DNA of 64,000 bases. It comes from Henriciella sp045287255. Its GTDB lineage: Bacteria; Pseudomonadota; Alphaproteobacteria; Caulobacterales; Hyphomonadaceae. The stretch is taken from assembly GCF_045287255.1 (NCBI RefSeq), contig NZ_CP137142.1, forward strand, positions 1,426,001 through 1,490,000, written 5' to 3'. This document shows positions 17,118 to 25,356 of this stretch, piece by piece. The position numbers and the translations under genes were made by a program. The notes below the pieces were generated by a model that saw nothing but the letters and a program-made list of their open reading frames with translations, was not told the DNA's origin and did not search any database. The stretch's first letter is position 1. The number at the start of each line of letters is the position of its first letter.

Positions 17118-18380
17118 TCAGTTCGCTGCCAGGATCAAATCCTGACGATCAAAATAAGCGTCGATGGCTCGCTTAATCGCCTTGGCGGCTTTTTGTTGTC
17201 CCCTCTTGGACTTCAGACGCTTAGCGTCAGCGCTATTTGTGATGAAACCGAGTTCAATCAGGACAGCGGGCACATCTGGTGCGAGCAGGACAGCCAGATT
17301 ATCGCGCCGGAACGGGTTCTTGAGGAGTGGCCCAGCCTGAGCGAGCTCTGGTAAAACCAATTCAGCGAAAATAGCCGAGTTTGACTTGGTTTCCCGCTTG
17401 ATGAGGTCTTTGAGGATACCCTCAACCTCAGCCGATTGCGCCTCGCCTGTCTTCATATGCCAACCATTGTCACGCGCGGCGCCTTCTTTGCGTCGCTCGC
17501 CTTTCGTGTCGATGGAATAGACGGAGGCCCCATCCGTACGCGGGGAGCCGCTGGCATCAACATGCATGGAAATAAACAGGTCTGCGCCCCAGTCCCGCGC
17601 CTTACTGACACGATCCTCATGATCGACATAAATGTCCGTTGTGCGGGTCAGATAGACGTCATAGCGTGCGTCCTGAGACAGGTAATCCTTCAGAACAAGG
17701 CTCGCGCTCAGGACAATCGTTTTTTCCTGTCCCCCAACTATGGAGGATGTTCCTGGGTCACGTCCACCATGGCCAGGGTCAATCACAATCACTTTCTTAC
17801 GGGCCTGCGCCAGATCAACAAACCGATCCAGCCCCCAGGGCTTCAGGCTTGGCGGCGCAGATGGCTGAGCTTCTGGAGATACTGTTTCCGTCGCTGAAGG
17901 TGTTGCAGCGGCAAGCGTCACTGTCGGCTCCCGCGCTGGAGATAGCGCCGCAGCAAGCCGCTTGGCATCACGCTTGGCTGCCCGGTTATAGCGGGCCGAC
18001 GAGACCCGCGTGAGATCAATGATAAACCGCCGGGTCTGCGCACCTGCTTCAGGCGGAGGCGCAAGTTCACGCATCACCATCATCGCGTGGGACAGTTCAA
18101 AACTCACACGATCAGAGTTTAACGTATAAGCGATCACAGCCCCTGTCGGCTGCCCAAGATACGCATCCGGACTGACGCTGGCATCAGATGGCACGAATTC
18201 GATGACCGGTTGGCCATCTGCAAGGCTCAGAAAAACGTCACCCTCGCTGTCACTGCCAGTTTCAATCGTCAAACGCGTCAGATCGCCATCCCCGGCCACC
18301 GCGACAGAACGAATTTCGGCATGCGCCTGCACGAATGCCATAGCGGTCAGCCAGAGAAGAAAGACGGTTAGTATACGCAC
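17118..18380 (-). CDS. amiC: N-acetylmuramoyl-L-alanine amidase (AmiC type)
   Basis: This enzyme cuts the amide between MurNAc and the stem peptide, mainly for daughter-cell separation. The 420-residue precursor has a signal peptide (ILTVFLLWLTAMAFVQAHA), an N-terminal AMIN-like beta domain (about 22-125), a linker rich in Ala, Pro and Thr, and a C-terminal Amidase_3 domain (about 190-415). Zinc-binding and catalytic signatures are IDPGHGGRDPGTSS, the Glu in GQEKTIVL, SMHVDASGSP and the final VLIELGFITNSADAKRL. It lies 91 bases upstream of mrcA on the same strand and is probably co-transcribed. Confidence 0.95.
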   Translation of the reverse strand: MRILTVFLLWLTAMAFVQAHAEIRSVAVAGDGDLTRLTIETGSDSEGDVFLSLADGQPVIEFVPSDASVSPDAYLGQPTGAVIAYTLNSDRVSFELSHAMMVMRELAPPPEAGAQTRRFIIDLTRVSSARYNRAAKRDAKRLAAALSPAREPTVTLAAATPSATETVSPEAQPSAPPSLKPWGLDRFVDLAQARKKVIVIDPGHGGRDPGTSSIVGGQEKTIVLSASLVLKDYLSQDARYDVYLTRTTDIYVDHEDRVSKARDWGADLFISMHVDASGSPRTDGASVYSIDTKGERRKEGAARDNGWHMKTGEAQSAEVEGILKDLIKRETKSNSAIFAELVLPELAQAGPLLKNPFRRDNLAVLLAPDVPAVLIELGFITNSADAKRLKSKRGQQKAAKAIKRAIDAYFDRQDLILAAN

Positions 18381-18444
18381 CCGCTCACCTTGTGGATATT
18401 CGCTTCTCTTCTAGTCACCGCCGTGTTTACCAGAGGTGAATAGA

Positions 18445-18720
18445 TCAGGTGTTCACCGTGACTTTATTCGCGGAAATATCCAAGCTCACCGTCACATCTC
18501 CCTCGAAATGTGCTTCAGCAAGTTTCTCTAGGGGGCCGATGGCGGCTTTGAGCAGATCATAATCACGATCATCACCGATCTTGGTCCCATCTAAACGCCG
18601 GGACTCAAGATGATAATTTGTGGTGGCGGTGCCATCTTCAGTGGAGAAGGTGCGCGAGAAAGAGACTGTGGCCGCCCCGGGTAAAGCGGCAAACTTTAGC
18701 GGGGCGGTCCAGATATCCAT
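18445..18720 (-). CDS. Small protein of unknown function, translationally coupled to rpoD
   Basis: This 91-residue protein starts on the ATG that overlaps the rpoD stop as TAATG, an arrangement typical of translational coupling. No domain is recognised. It looks like a small soluble beta-plus-alpha protein: alternating hydrophobic strands (ATVSFSRTF, TTNYHLESRRL), a short helix (YDLLKAAIGPLEKLAEAHF) and a C-terminal strand (VTVSLDISANKVTVNT). There is no signal peptide or membrane helix. It precedes amiC by 64 bases. Given the exact coupling it is probably a real gene. Confidence 0.65.
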   Translation of the reverse strand: MDIWTAPLKFAALPGAATVSFSRTFSTEDGTATTNYHLESRRLDGTKIGDDRDYDLLKAAIGPLEKLAEAHFEGDVTVSLDISANKVTVNT

Positions 18721-20648
18721 TATGTGTCGAGGAAGGAGCGCAGCTTACGGCTGCGGCTTGGGTGCTTCAACTTGCGCAGCGCTTTGGCTTCAATCTGGCG
18801 AATACGTTCCCGCGTCACGCTGAATTGCTGGCCAACCTCTTCGAGTGTGTGATCAGTATTCATACCGATACCGAAGCGCATCCGCAGAACGCGCTCTTCA
18901 CGCGGTGTAAGAGAGGCAAGCACGCGCGTTGTGGTCTCACGCAGGTTCGATTGGATCGCCGCATCAACCGGCAAAAGTGCAGCCTTGTCCTCGATAAAGT
19001 CACCGAGGTTTGAATCCTCGTCATCACCGATGGGTGTTTCAAGCGAGATTGGCTCTTTGGCAATCTTGAGAACCTTGCGGATTTTCTCCAACGGCAGGCC
19101 AAGCTTTTCCGCCAGCTCTTCCGGGGTCGGTTCACGACCAATTTCATGCAGCATCTGACGTTGAGAGCGGACAATCTTATTAATCGTCTCAATCATGTGC
19201 ACCGGAATACGGATGGTGCGCGCCTGATCAGCGATAGAGCGCGTGATCGCCTGACGAATCCACCATGTTGCATAGGTCGAGAATTTATAGCCGCGGCGAT
19301 ATTCAAACTTATCAACCGCCTTCATCAGGCCGATATTGCCTTCCTGAATGAGGTCGAGGAATTGCAGGCCGCGATTGGTGTATTTCTTGGCAATCGAAAT
19401 CACGAGGCGAAGGTTTGCTTCGACCATTTCCTTCTTAGCGATGCGTGCTTCGCGCTCACCTTTTTGAACGCGCTGAACGATCTGACGGTAGTCATCGATT
19501 GGAATACCGATCTCTTCGGCGACTGCGCGAATCTCGCTGCGAATATCTTCGATTTTCTGGGCTTCGCGTGTGGTGAAGCGTTCCCACTTCTTACCCATTG
19601 ACGCAACATCTTCGGCCCAGGTTGGGTCCAGCTCGCGCCCGAAATAATTCTTCAGGAAGTCTGCGCGCGAAACACCATGAGCATCGGCCAGGCGCATCAA
19701 CTGGCCTTCAAGGCCCATCAGCTTCTTGTTAATCGCATAAAGCTGCTCAACCAATGCCTCGATCCGGGCATTGTTGATGTGCATGGTCTTGAGCGTGTCG
19801 ACAATGTTTGTCGAAATCTCATCATAGCTTTCCTGAGATTTTGTCGTCAGCCCCTTGCCTTCCAGGCGGCTGGCAACCAGCTTTTCCTGAAGCTTGCGGA
19901 ACTTGACGAAGCCATTGGCCATCTCATCAAGCTTGTCCAAAACCCCTTCACGAAGCTCAGCTTCCATGCCGGACATCGACATGGCTGCGCCTTCTTCCTC
20001 GTCCTCGCGTTCCTCGCGGGCATGGCGCTCTTCGACGGTTTCTTCGCGCTCTTCTTCTTCCTCGTCCTCTTCCTCAGGCTCAGGCGCGGGGTTTTCTGCA
20101 CCATAGGTGGCCTCAAGGTCGATCAGGTCACGCAGCAGGATACGCTCGTTCACAAGCTCATCACGCCAGACCATCATCGCTTCAAAAGTCAGAGGGGATT
20201 CGCAGAGGCCACGGATCATCGCATCGCGGCCTGCCTCGATACGCTTGGCAATCGCGATTTCGCCTTCACGGGACAGAAGCTCAACCGCGCCCATCTCGCG
20301 CAGGTACATGCGGACCGGGTCATCAGTCCGGTCAGAGCCACGAGCATTGCCTTTCTTGGTAACGGCACCAGCTGTGTCGGTTTTGGCCAGCGCTGTACCT
20401 TTGGCGGCGTTTTCGCCTTCTTCCTCAGTCTCAACGACAGTGACGCCTTCCTCGGAAAGCATCGCCATTGTGTCCTCGATCCGGTCAGACGACATCTCGT
20501 CTGCAGGGAGAATCTTGTTCAATTCTTCGACGGTCACATAGCCTTTGGCCTTCGCGTCCTTCATGAACTTTTTGACTTTGGTATTGTTCATGTCGAGGAC
20601 GGGGCGGTCTTCGACACTCATATTTGTATTGGCTCCGGCTTTCGCCAT
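18720..20648 (-). CDS. rpoD: RNA polymerase primary sigma factor RpoD
   Basis: This is the housekeeping sigma-70 factor. From the ATG at 20648 (MAKAGANTN, preceded by GGGAGAG) it has 642 residues. Region 1.1 is N-terminal (KKFMKDAKAKGYVTVEELN). Region 1.2 starts near DDPVRMYLREMGAVELL. Next comes a long non-conserved region with an extremely acidic run (about residues 195-235, mostly Glu and Asp). Regions 2.1-2.4 include LRLVISIAKKYTNRGLQFLD and YKFSTYATWWIRQAITRSI. Region 3 follows, and region 4.2 contains TLEEVGQQFSVTRERIRQIE. It lies 60 bases after dnaG, as in the macromolecular synthesis operon. Confidence 0.97.
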   Translation of the reverse strand: MAKAGANTNMSVEDRPVLDMNNTKVKKFMKDAKAKGYVTVEELNKILPADEMSSDRIEDTMAMLSEEGVTVVETEEEGENAAKGTALAKTDTAGAVTKKGNARGSDRTDDPVRMYLREMGAVELLSREGEIAIAKRIEAGRDAMIRGLCESPLTFEAMMVWRDELVNERILLRDLIDLEATYGAENPAPEPEEEDEEEEEREETVEERHAREEREDEEEGAAMSMSGMEAELREGVLDKLDEMANGFVKFRKLQEKLVASRLEGKGLTTKSQESYDEISTNIVDTLKTMHINNARIEALVEQLYAINKKLMGLEGQLMRLADAHGVSRADFLKNYFGRELDPTWAEDVASMGKKWERFTTREAQKIEDIRSEIRAVAEEIGIPIDDYRQIVQRVQKGEREARIAKKEMVEANLRLVISIAKKYTNRGLQFLDLIQEGNIGLMKAVDKFEYRRGYKFSTYATWWIRQAITRSIADQARTIRIPVHMIETINKIVRSQRQMLHEIGREPTPEELAEKLGLPLEKIRKVLKIAKEPISLETPIGDDEDSNLGDFIEDKAALLPVDAAIQSNLRETTTRVLASLTPREERVLRMRFGIGMNTDHTLEEVGQQFSVTRERIRQIEAKALRKLKHPSRSRKLRSFLDT

Positions 20649-20708
20649 GAAACGCTCTCCCGTCTGCCGTCTCCTTAACGGCATTCAAACCTCGTACCAA
20701 AGAAGGGG

Positions 20709-22523
20709 TCAGTCCTGATCCGCCTTCTCTGCCGCCTCGCTCAAACGCGCTGCGCGCGCCCGCCTTTCAGAGACCAAACGATGACGAAGCCGTGCGTCCT
20801 CCGGTGTCGCAAACGCGTCACCTGACACTTCGGCTCCATCGCTGGACCCTTCAGGGCGCGCATACTGCTCAAGGGCGATAAGCCATTCCCGTTCCTCAGC
20901 TCCACCGGGAGTCATTTGAGGCACATCAGGATAAGAGTTTAGCAGGTCTGCAGCGCGTGTTTTTCCACAATCCTCCAAATGGGCACAAACGGTGGTTCGG
21001 TCAACCGCTAAATCTGCATCTATTTGACTAAGCAGTGCATCGCGGATCGCCGCGACGTGTTCTGATTTGAAACTGGCAAGCGCTAAAGCCTCATAGCCAA
21101 GCTCCGCCAGATGCGGGTTATCCACAGCCCGCGCCAGATGCCCCAAGCCGGTTGTTTTTGCCGGCGCGCCTCGTGATAGGCGCGCACTGCCCCGCTGACC
21201 CGGCCCGGTTTTCTGCGTGCGCGCGGCAACCCGCAAAGACCAGAAATAGTCTTTCATCCGCCCTTTAAGATCACGCTCATATGCGGCTTTGACGGCGCTA
21301 TTTCGAATCGTTGACACGGCCTGCATCAGGCGAACTTCAAGGCCAGCCTGTCGCTCTGGGGTGTCCAGAGGCTCCAAATCCCGTTCACGCCGCCACAGCC
21401 GCGCAACCAGAGGTTCTCCGTTCGCCAGTCGGTCCCGCATCTCTTGTGCGGAGTGCTTTTTCAGGAAGTCATCCGGGTCCATCCCGCTGGGTAACTCACA
21501 GAAAAACAGGGACTTGCCCGGCTGTACATCGGGAAGAGCGTTCTCGATCGCCTTGTTCATCGCGCGCTGACCAGCCGCATCACCATCAAAACAAACCACT
21601 GGCTCAGGCCCGGCGCGCCAGAGCAAGTCGAGCTGCGGCACCGTCAATGCTGTCCCGAGCGGCGCTACAGCATGACCAATCCCGACCTGCGCCAGTGCGA
21701 TGACATCCATATAGCCTTCGCAAACGATCAGGCCGCCAGAATCAGTGCTTCCAAACGCTTCACGGGCCGCTTTGTAACGATACAAGCTACGGGACTTATC
21801 AAATAGCTCGGTGTCACCCGTGTTGAGGTATTTCGGGTTATCCTCATTGCTTAAGGCCCGCGCACCGAAGGCGACCACACGTCCGCGGATATCCTCAATC
21901 GGAAACATCAGGCGATTGCGGAAGAAGCTGATCGGGTTACGCCCCTCTTTGACGCTTGCGAGACCTGCATCGGCCAACTCATTCATCGTGAAGCCCTGAT
22001 CCCGCAGAACATCCAGTGTGGTCTGCCAACCATTCGGCGCATAGCCAAGTCGATAGCGTTGCCACGAGGCCGGAAGCAGCCCTCTGCCCTCCAGATACGC
22101 ACGCGCCTCAGAGCCAGCAGGAGACCGCAACTGTTCCTCAAACAAAGCAGCTGCCGCTTCACAGGCGAGATAAAGCCGCTCGCGTCGATCATAGGCTTCG
22201 CGATCTTCCGGTGTTGCCTTGGGCAAGGACATGCCCGCTTCCTCCGCGAGCTTTTCAACCGCCTCCATAAAGGACAGGCGTTCGGTCTCCATGACAAAGG
22301 TCAGGACATCACCGCCGAGGCCAGATGAGAAACATTTGAAAATCTTCTTCTGGTCATTGACGTAGAAGCTTGGGCTTTTCTCATTGGTGAAAGGCGAGAG
22401 ACCTACCCACTCTTTACCCTGCTTTTTCAGCTTCACCTTGCGTCCGATAATGTCAGAGGGCCGCAAACGCGCTTTCAGCTCGTCAACAAAACCATCAGGA
22501 ATACGGATAGAAGGCGCGTTCAT
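20709..22523 (-). CDS. dnaG: DNA primase
   Basis: DnaG makes RNA primers at the replication fork and binds DnaB through its C-terminus. From the ATG at 22523 (MNAPSIRIP) it has 604 residues. The N-terminal CHC2 zinc-binding fold is recognisable (WVGLSPFTNEKSPSFYV, then KCFSSGLGGDVLTF), but three of the four usual zinc ligands are replaced: Ser43, Thr46 and Ser67, with only Cys64 kept. I believe such degeneration is common in alphaproteobacterial primases. The TOPRIM core is intact: GGLIVCEGYMDVIAL and VVCFDGDAAGQRA. The C-terminal helicase-binding part is divergent. It is the first gene of the dnaG-rpoD unit. Confidence 0.96.
   Translation of the reverse strand: MNAPSIRIPDGFVDELKARLRPSDIIGRKVKLKKQGKEWVGLSPFTNEKSPSFYVNDQKKIFKCFSSGLGGDVLTFVMETERLSFMEAVEKLAEEAGMSLPKATPEDREAYDRRERLYLACEAAAALFEEQLRSPAGSEARAYLEGRGLLPASWQRYRLGYAPNGWQTTLDVLRDQGFTMNELADAGLASVKEGRNPISFFRNRLMFPIEDIRGRVVAFGARALSNEDNPKYLNTGDTELFDKSRSLYRYKAAREAFGSTDSGGLIVCEGYMDVIALAQVGIGHAVAPLGTALTVPQLDLLWRAGPEPVVCFDGDAAGQRAMNKAIENALPDVQPGKSLFFCELPSGMDPDDFLKKHSAQEMRDRLANGEPLVARLWRRERDLEPLDTPERQAGLEVRLMQAVSTIRNSAVKAAYERDLKGRMKDYFWSLRVAARTQKTGPGQRGSARLSRGAPAKTTGLGHLARAVDNPHLAELGYEALALASFKSEHVAAIRDALLSQIDADLAVDRTTVCAHLEDCGKTRAADLLNSYPDVPQMTPGGAEEREWLIALEQYARPEGSSDGAEVSGDAFATPEDARLRHRLVSERRARAARLSEAAEKADQD
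21118..21126 (+). other. Perfect DnaA box consensus within dnaG
   Basis: TTATCCACA occurs in the dnaG coding sequence on the plus strand. A single box in coding DNA is weak evidence for function. Confidence 0.25.
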
Positions 22524-22575
22524 CATGGCAACATAGCGCATGCAACTCGCAAAGCTAAGGTCATGGCAACAGAAA

Positions 22576-22599
22576 AGCCCCGGTCAAATGACCGGGGCT
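22576..22599 (-). terminator. Rho-independent terminator after the thiolase gene
   Basis: AGCCCCGGTC (22576-22585) pairs with GACCGGGGCT (22590-22599) around a four-base loop. Read on the minus strand it is followed by TTTTCTG. It sits 27 bases beyond the thiolase stop codon and separates that gene from dnaG. Confidence 0.85.
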
Positions 22600-22625
22600 C
22601 TCTAAATCGTCTTGTAAGCGGGAGC

Positions 22626-23834
22626 TTAGCTGTAGATCTCAAACAGACCTGCTGCGCCCATACCGCCACCGATACACATGGTGACAACGCCCCATTTCGC
22701 GCCGCGACGCTTACCTTCGAGCAGAAGAGAGCCTGTGCAGCGCGCGCCCGTCATACCGAATGGGTGACCGATAGAAATCGATCCGCCGTTGACGTTATAC
22801 TTCTCCGGGTCGATGCCCAGGCGATCACGTGAGTAGAGACACTGAGACGCGAAAGCTTCGTTCAGCTCCCACAGATCAATGTCATCAACCGTCAGGCCAT
22901 GACGCTCTAGCAGGCGTGGTACAGCGAAAACCGGGCCAATGCCCATCTCGTCCGGATCACAGCCAGCCACGTTGAAACCCGCGAAACGGCCGAGCGGCTC
23001 AATGTTACGCTTGGCGGCTTCTTCAGCTTCCATAACGACAACAGCGGCAGCACCATCAGACAACTGAGACGCGTTACCCGCTGTGATATACTTGCCTTCT
23101 TTGACTTGCTGACCACCAGAGAAGACCGGCTTCAGACCAGCGAGGGTCTCAACAGTTGTTCCAGGGCGGTTACACTCATCGCGCTCACAGACAACATCCT
23201 GATATGTCTCTTCGCCAGTTTCCCGGTTAACCAGCTTCATGCGGGTCTTCAGAGGAACGATCTCCTCGGCCATGTAGCCTTTTTCCTGGAAGATCGCAGT
23301 GCGGCGCTGAGATTCGGCAGAATACTCATCCTGCGCTTCACGGCTGACGCCATAACGCTCAGCTACGATTTCAGCTGTTTCAATCATGGTCATCCAGATG
23401 GCTGGGTGCTTCGCCATCAGCTCATCTTCGGTATAGCGGTGCAGGTTCATGTGCCCTGAACGCGAAACGAGGGAGAGGCTTTCAACTCCGCCACCAACAG
23501 CAACTGGCGCGCCTTCATGCTTCACGCTGTGAGCGGCAAGTGCAATCGCATTAAGACCGGACGAGCAGAAGCGGTTAACCGTGCCGCCGGAAGTCGTCGT
23601 TGGACAACCGGCCCAAAGCGCTGCGTTCCGCGCAATGTTGTGGCCTGTCGCGCCTTCTGGCTGAGCTGACCCTAGATAAACATCCTCAACCTCAGCGGCT
23701 TCGATCCCAGCGCGCGCAATCGCGTGCTTAATGGCGTGACCCGCCATTGTGATACCATGCGTATCGTTGAGCGAGCCGCGGCCCGTTTTGGCAAGGCCCG
23801 TGCGGGCTGTGGATACGATTACGGCTTCGCGCAT
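22626..23834 (-). CDS. Acetyl-CoA C-acyltransferase (thiolase)
   Basis: This 402-residue thiolase of the degradative or biosynthetic thiolase I/II class either cleaves 3-ketoacyl-CoA or condenses two acyl-CoAs. The nucleophilic Cys is in NRFCSSGLNAIALAAHS. The second active-site region is NVNGGSISIGHPFGMTGAR, and the last catalytic Cys lies in CIGGGMGAAGLFEI. A GGGAGA ribosome site precedes the start. It stands alone between its terminator and a divergent LysM gene. The acyl-CoA dehydrogenase at 37110 and the SDRs at 62439-64000 suggest beta-oxidation, but the chain-length preference cannot be read. Confidence 0.93.
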   Translation of the reverse strand: MREAVIVSTARTGLAKTGRGSLNDTHGITMAGHAIKHAIARAGIEAAEVEDVYLGSAQPEGATGHNIARNAALWAGCPTTTSGGTVNRFCSSGLNAIALAAHSVKHEGAPVAVGGGVESLSLVSRSGHMNLHRYTEDELMAKHPAIWMTMIETAEIVAERYGVSREAQDEYSAESQRRTAIFQEKGYMAEEIVPLKTRMKLVNRETGEETYQDVVCERDECNRPGTTVETLAGLKPVFSGGQQVKEGKYITAGNASQLSDGAAAVVVMEAEEAAKRNIEPLGRFAGFNVAGCDPDEMGIGPVFAVPRLLERHGLTVDDIDLWELNEAFASQCLYSRDRLGIDPEKYNVNGGSISIGHPFGMTGARCTGSLLLEGKRRGAKWGVVTMCIGGGMGAAGLFEIYS

Positions 23835-24002
23835 TTGGAAAATCTCCCGTGGGTAGTTTTGTATTCGAGGGGCACCCTACTCGTCTGAAAGCATCCCGCC
23901 TAGGGGTGACGTTGACGTAAACAGGAAGGACGTCGCGGAAACCTCTTTGCAAATCCAGCCGCTCCGCCTAGCGTTGCCTCCTCAACAAAGGGGAGAGAGC
24001 CT

Positions 24003-24461
24003 ATGGGCATGTTTAAGTTTGTGAAGAGCAAGGGCAAAGAACTAATCGCCGAGCGAGACCGCGTGGCAGAGAAAGCCATCCGAAAAGAAGTCGAAGACCT
24101 TGGCCTTGATGATGATCTTGGCGGTGACTTCCGCGTGTTGGTCGATGGCCCAAAGGTCAAGATTGAGGGGAAGGTTCCCGATCACGCCACCAAGGAGAAG
24201 ATCATACTGGCCGCCGGGAACGTGAATGGCATTGGCGAAGTCGAAGACATCATGAAGGTTAAGTCCAAGGCCAAAGTTGCTGACTCTATTTTCTATACCG
24301 TGAAGTCCGGCGACAGCTTGTCCAAGATTGCCAAGAAGCATTACGGCGACGCCATGCGCTACCCGGATATTTTTGAAGCCAATACACCAATGCTCAAACA
24401 TCCAGATCGGATCTATCCGGGACAGGTTCTACGCATCCCGGGCGCTCAATCTAAAGCCTAA
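24003..24461 (+). CDS. kbp: BON plus LysM domain protein (Kbp/YgaU-like)
   Basis: This 152-residue protein has the Kbp layout: a short basic N-terminus, a BON domain (about 35-85, with VDGPKVKIEGKVPDHATKEK) and a LysM domain (about 98-148, IFYTVKSGDSLSKIAKKHYG through YPGQVLRIPGA). E. coli Kbp (YgaU) is a potassium-binding stress protein without a signal peptide; none is seen here either. A strong AGGGGAGAG ribosome site precedes the ATG. It is divergent from the thiolase gene. Potassium binding is inferred from family resemblance. Confidence 0.9.
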   Translation: MGMFKFVKSKGKELIAERDRVAEKAIRKEVEDLGLDDDLGGDFRVLVDGPKVKIEGKVPDHATKEKIILAAGNVNGIGEVEDIMKVKSKAKVADSIFYTVKSGDSLSKIAKKHYGDAMRYPDIFEANTPMLKHPDRIYPGQVLRIPGAQSKA

Positions 24462-24577
24462 GGCATTGCTAATGTAGCAGAGAGCAAAGAAATACGCTTT
24501 CTGAAAACAAATCAGGCTCGCGGAGCAATGCGTGGGTCTGATTTTGTGTAAGCGTCGTGACATAGTTTCCTATATGC

Positions 24578-24597
24578 ACTGAGACATCAGTCTCAGT
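24578..24597. promoter_or_regulatory. Palindrome upstream of lysE-family gene
   Basis: ACTGAGAC (24578-24585) and GTCTCAGT (24590-24597) are perfect inverted arms around ATCA. The site lies 55 bases before the GTG start of the exporter gene and could be an operator for a dimeric regulator. No regulator gene is adjacent. Confidence 0.4.
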
Positions 24598-24604
24598 ATG
24601 ATAT

Positions 24605-24627
24605 CCGCCAGATATAGTTATTGGCGG
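24605..24627 (+). promoter_or_regulatory. Hairpin in the leader of the lysE-family gene
   Basis: CCGCCA (24605-24610) and TGGCGG (24622-24627) can pair around an 11-base AT-rich loop, just before the AGGAG ribosome site at 24641. It could be a leader structure or a second operator half. Confidence 0.3.
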
Positions 24628-24651
24628 CATTCAAAACACTAGGAGCAACAC

Positions 24652-25263
24652 GTGGACGCCGGATCACTTCTCGCATTTGCAATTGGAATGACGCTGCTGG
24701 CAGCCTCTCCCGGGCCGGGCTTAGCTGCCGTTCTATCCAGATCAATCATATCTGGTCCGATGTCCGGCACGATGGTGGTGATTGGGATGGTCCTTGTGGA
24801 CTTCTTGTTTTTAGCTCTGGCTCTCATTGGCCTGTCAGCCATCTCGACCCTCTTGGGGCCACTTTTTCAGATCGTTAAATACGCAGCGGCGCTTTACCTG
24901 CTTTGGCTTGGATATCAATCGATCAAAACGGCAGGCCAACCAATTGCGATAACGCCCCAGTCTACGTCTTCTTATCTCAAAGATATTGGTCTTGGCGCGA
25001 TTGTAACGCTCGGGAACCCGAAAGCGATCCTGTTCTATAGTGCGTTCCTGCCAACCTTTTTCGATGTTTCGCAAATTCAGCTTGGGGATTTTGTCGTAAT
25101 ATGCGCGATACTCACCGCGATCTCATTTCTCGTCTACAGCGCATACATGCTTCTCGCCGGACGGCTTGGGCGAGCCTTTGGGTCGTCTAAACTGAAGAAA
25201 CGCCTCAATCAGACGACAGGTGTTGTCTATATCGGTTCTGGTGCAGCCATCGCCCTGAGATGA
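24652..25263 (+). CDS. LysE family amino-acid exporter (RhtB-like)
   Basis: This 203-residue inner-membrane protein has the LysE/RhtB layout with about six transmembrane helices. The N-terminal motif is GMTLLAASPGPGLAAVLSRS, and YAAALYLLWLGYQSIK and TLGNPKAILFYSAFLP are also characteristic. Members export amino acids or their derivatives such as homoserine lactone; the substrate here is unknown. The GTG start at 24652 is supported by AGGAG seven bases upstream. Two inverted repeats lie in the upstream gap. Confidence 0.9.
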   Translation: MDAGSLLAFAIGMTLLAASPGPGLAAVLSRSIISGPMSGTMVVIGMVLVDFLFLALALIGLSAISTLLGPLFQIVKYAAALYLLWLGYQSIKTAGQPIAITPQSTSSYLKDIGLGAIVTLGNPKAILFYSAFLPTFFDVSQIQLGDFVVICAILTAISFLVYSAYMLLAGRLGRAFGSSKLKKRLNQTTGVVYIGSGAAIALR

Positions 25264-25302
25264 TCAGGCCCACACCTTCCTAATGAACCAGCCGCGGCCT
25301 GC

Positions 25303-25335
25303 AAAAAATAAGCCCGCACCTCTCGGTACGGGCTT
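25303..25335 (-). terminator. Terminator after the TonB receptor gene
   Basis: AAGCCCG (25310-25316) pairs with CGGGCTT (25329-25335), with a further three inner pairs. On the minus strand a run of six T follows. It ends the TonB-dependent receptor transcript, which converges on the lysE-family gene. Confidence 0.75.
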
Positions 25336-25356
25336 AGCTTTAGGATGTATTCAGCT

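Noticed and set aside
19677..20678. A 333-codon open frame opposite rpoD
   Set aside because: It is fully antisense to conserved RpoD regions and has no recognisable protein features.
24463..24531. GCATTGCT and AGCAATGC as a terminator or small RNA after the LysM gene
   Set aside because: The arms are perfect but 53 bases apart with no T-run, so a stable terminator is unlikely, and no other small-RNA feature is visible.
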